In this document: positions 62,829-64,000 of the stretch, in pieces
How positions within the stretch are numbered: the stretch's first letter is position 1
How the letters are laid out: every line of letters starts with the position of its first letter
NCBI RefSeq assembly: GCF_003688405.1
Contig: NZ_REFC01000011.1
Location: forward strand, 372,001-436,000
DNA: 64,000 bases
Direction of reading: 5' to 3'
Origin: Ulvibacter antarcticus
GTDB taxonomy: Bacteria > Bacteroidota > Bacteroidia > Flavobacteriales > Flavobacteriaceae
Made by a program: the position numbers and the translations under genes
Notes under the pieces: model-generated
The model's input: the letters and a program-made list of their open reading frames with translations, nothing else
Database searches by the model: none
What the model was told of the DNA's origin: nothing

Positions 62829-63673
62829 TGAATAATTAACACATCTGTAGGTAATTCTGTGAGAATATGCTCAATGTCATGTGGAAAAAACCGATCCCAA
62901 AAGCCTATTTTTCCGGGGGCGTTCATCACAAGTAGATCTGCACGAACTACTTTAGCATAGTGCCCGATAGAATATCCCCTTTTTCCAAATATAGGCTGGG
63001 TTTTTATGTACATGTTTTTTTTATGCTCCTCAGGAATTGTTTCAAGGATCTCTTTTATTCGATAATCTTCTCGTCTGCGAAGTTTTTCTTTCATTAGCGT
63101 GGCTCTTCTCAAAGATTTGTCATCGTCAACCTTCACCGCAATTTCTTCTTGTGATATTTCTTCAACGATGGTAAGCTGCTCACTTTGTAGAGCGTGCCCC
63201 ATATAAAATGCCGCGGCGATTGCATCTTGGGTTCTTTCGTCTTTTAAGCCGTTAACGACTATGTGTTTGCAAGGTATGCGCTCAATCGAAGGATTAATGT
63301 GCAATAACACAGAACAAAGCGCCTTACGAGTAATTTTACGTGCTATTGAACCGACATAATATTTTAGAAAATTTTCTCTCTGAAGCGCTCCAAGGATAAG
63401 CAAATCTACCTTTTTCTCAATTACACAAGCTAAAATGATTTCAACGGGATCGCCAGCTCTAAAAAGTAATTCGGTGGATATTCCTTCTTTAATAAAGGGT
63501 TCCAGAATTTCGTTTATCTTGCTTTTTTTCTCTTCGGAAGGCTCTCCAACGTGGATCAACACCAATTTTGAATTAAAAAAACCACTCAGACGTGCCGCCT
63601 CGTAAAGGTTAGCCTTCAAGTTGGGTGAAAAAGCTACTCCTATTGCAATGGTTTGAAAGGGGTTGGAGTTCAA
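62825..63673 (-). CDS. Universal stress protein (two-domain UspA family)
   Basis: A 282-residue protein with two Usp-like halves: IAIGVAFSPNLKANLYEAARLSG and VDLLILGALQRENFLKYYVGSIA in the first, and VVNGLKDERTQDAIAAAFYM with ADLLVMNAPGKIGFWDRFFPHD in the second. It sits directly before the SulP gene with a 4-base overlap (ATGA). Probably ATP-binding and regulatory. No ATG precedes the conserved N-terminus, so a TTG start at 63673 is likely. It probably modulates the transporter; this is inference. Confidence 0.83.
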   Translation of the reverse strand: MNSNPFQTIAIGVAFSPNLKANLYEAARLSGFFNSKLVLIHVGEPSEEKKSKINEILEPFIKEGISTELLFRAGDPVEIILACVIEKKVDLLILGALQRENFLKYYVGSIARKITRKALCSVLLHINPSIERIPCKHIVVNGLKDERTQDAIAAAFYMGHALQSEQLTIVEEISQEEIAVKVDDDKSLRRATLMKEKLRRREDYRIKEILETIPEEHKKNMYIKTQPIFGKRGYSIGHYAKVVRADLLVMNAPGKIGFWDRFFPHDIEHILTELPTDVLIIQ

Positions 63674-63815
63674 GTGAGTTTTTTTGATTTTTTTGAAAGA
63701 TAAGACTTTTTATAAAAACAGTTGGCAGATCGGCTTTTGATAATGTTTAGTTAAAATAAAAGCGCATATTTAAACAATTCCTGTAAATTTAATTTTTAAA
63801 GTTTAAAAGTAAAAA

Positions 63816-64000
63816 ATGGTAGAATTAGCGGGAATTATAATATTGGGAATATTCGCACAATGGGTTGCCTGGAAATTTAAAATACCGGCAATCTTGCCAC
63901 TTATTCTCATCGGATTATTTGTAGGTCCGATTTCCACCTTACTTTCTGATGACGGACAGCAATGGATCCAACCTATTTGGAACTCCGAAAAAGGTTTGTT
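63816..64000 (+). CDS. Cation/proton antiporter, N-terminal part (runs off the window)
   Basis: At least 61 codons from the ATG at 63816, cut by the window end. VELAGIIILGIFAQWVAWKF and KIPAILPLILIGLFVGP are two transmembrane helices with the sequence style of CPA-type (KefB/NhaP) antiporters, including the IPAILPLILIGLFVGP motif near the first half. Divergent from the USP-SulP pair, so ion homeostasis genes cluster here. The full-length identity is not visible. Confidence 0.7.
   Translation, partial: MVELAGIIILGIFAQWVAWKFKIPAILPLILIGLFVGPISTLLSDDGQQWIQPIWNSEKGL

Overview
This window is chromosomal DNA from a member of the Bacteroidota, most likely a marine Flavobacteriaceae. The evidence is the gene set: a type IX secretion sorting domain, a DUF4175 giant, a GH3-family protein and a YtxH/holin-like trio. 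Low G+C and many TAnnTTTG promoter -7 elements lying directly before genes also fit. Shine-Dalgarno sites are hard to see. I cannot name the genus. No phage, insertion sequence or CRISPR array is visible.

1-20 kb is a surface polysaccharide locus, all on the minus strand. Transcription runs from high to low coordinates. It starts with dTDP-L-rhamnose synthesis (rfbB-A-C-D) and a Wzz-like chain-length protein. A complete pseudaminic acid pathway follows: pseB, pseC, pseF, a pseG-pseH fusion and pseI. Between these genes sit an aldo/keto reductase, a Gfo/Idh/MocA oxidoreductase, an SDR, a formyltransferase and a PIG-L deacetylase, which suggests the nonulosonic acid is further modified. A Wzx flippase, a sialyltransferase-like glycosyltransferase, two Wzy/WaaL-like membrane proteins, a GT4 transferase and the start of a UDP-glucose dehydrogenase complete it. 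Genes from M23 peptidase (23987) down to the O-antigen ligase-like gene (1629) are never more than about 50 bp apart, so they may form one very long transcription unit.

20-36 kb holds a DUF6909-like protein, a GH3 protein, an M23 peptidase, tatA, a DUF4837-like lipoprotein, a LysM lytic transglycosylase, divergent pgk/holB, a methyltransferase, mnmG, ybeY and DUF4175. Two parS-like palindromes bracket mnmG.

36-52 kb holds a T9SS-secreted protein, gltX, a beta-barrel protein, an SPFH protein, a YtxH/holin/DUF6327 stress-type trio, divergent glnS/folB, tRNA-Cys with tandem copies of its 3' end, a LysE exporter, a DUF2807 protein, RNase R, a DUF2007 protein, a 540-bp AT-rich gap, rpiB, a CDF transporter and an ElaA-like acetyltransferase.

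52-64 kb holds a sterol desaturase-type membrane enzyme, a CtpA-type S41 protease, a DUF4349 lipoprotein, rnpA, an M1 and an S8 peptidase, an MBL hydrolase, a SulP transporter coupled to a universal stress protein, and the start of a cation/proton antiporter.

The most unexpected signal is not a gene. The octamer CTTCGGAA/TTCCGAAG occurs about 45 times by eye, against roughly 1-2 expected from base composition. It is found in both orientations, in all reading frames and in intergenic DNA, and it is about three-fold sparser in the polysaccharide locus.
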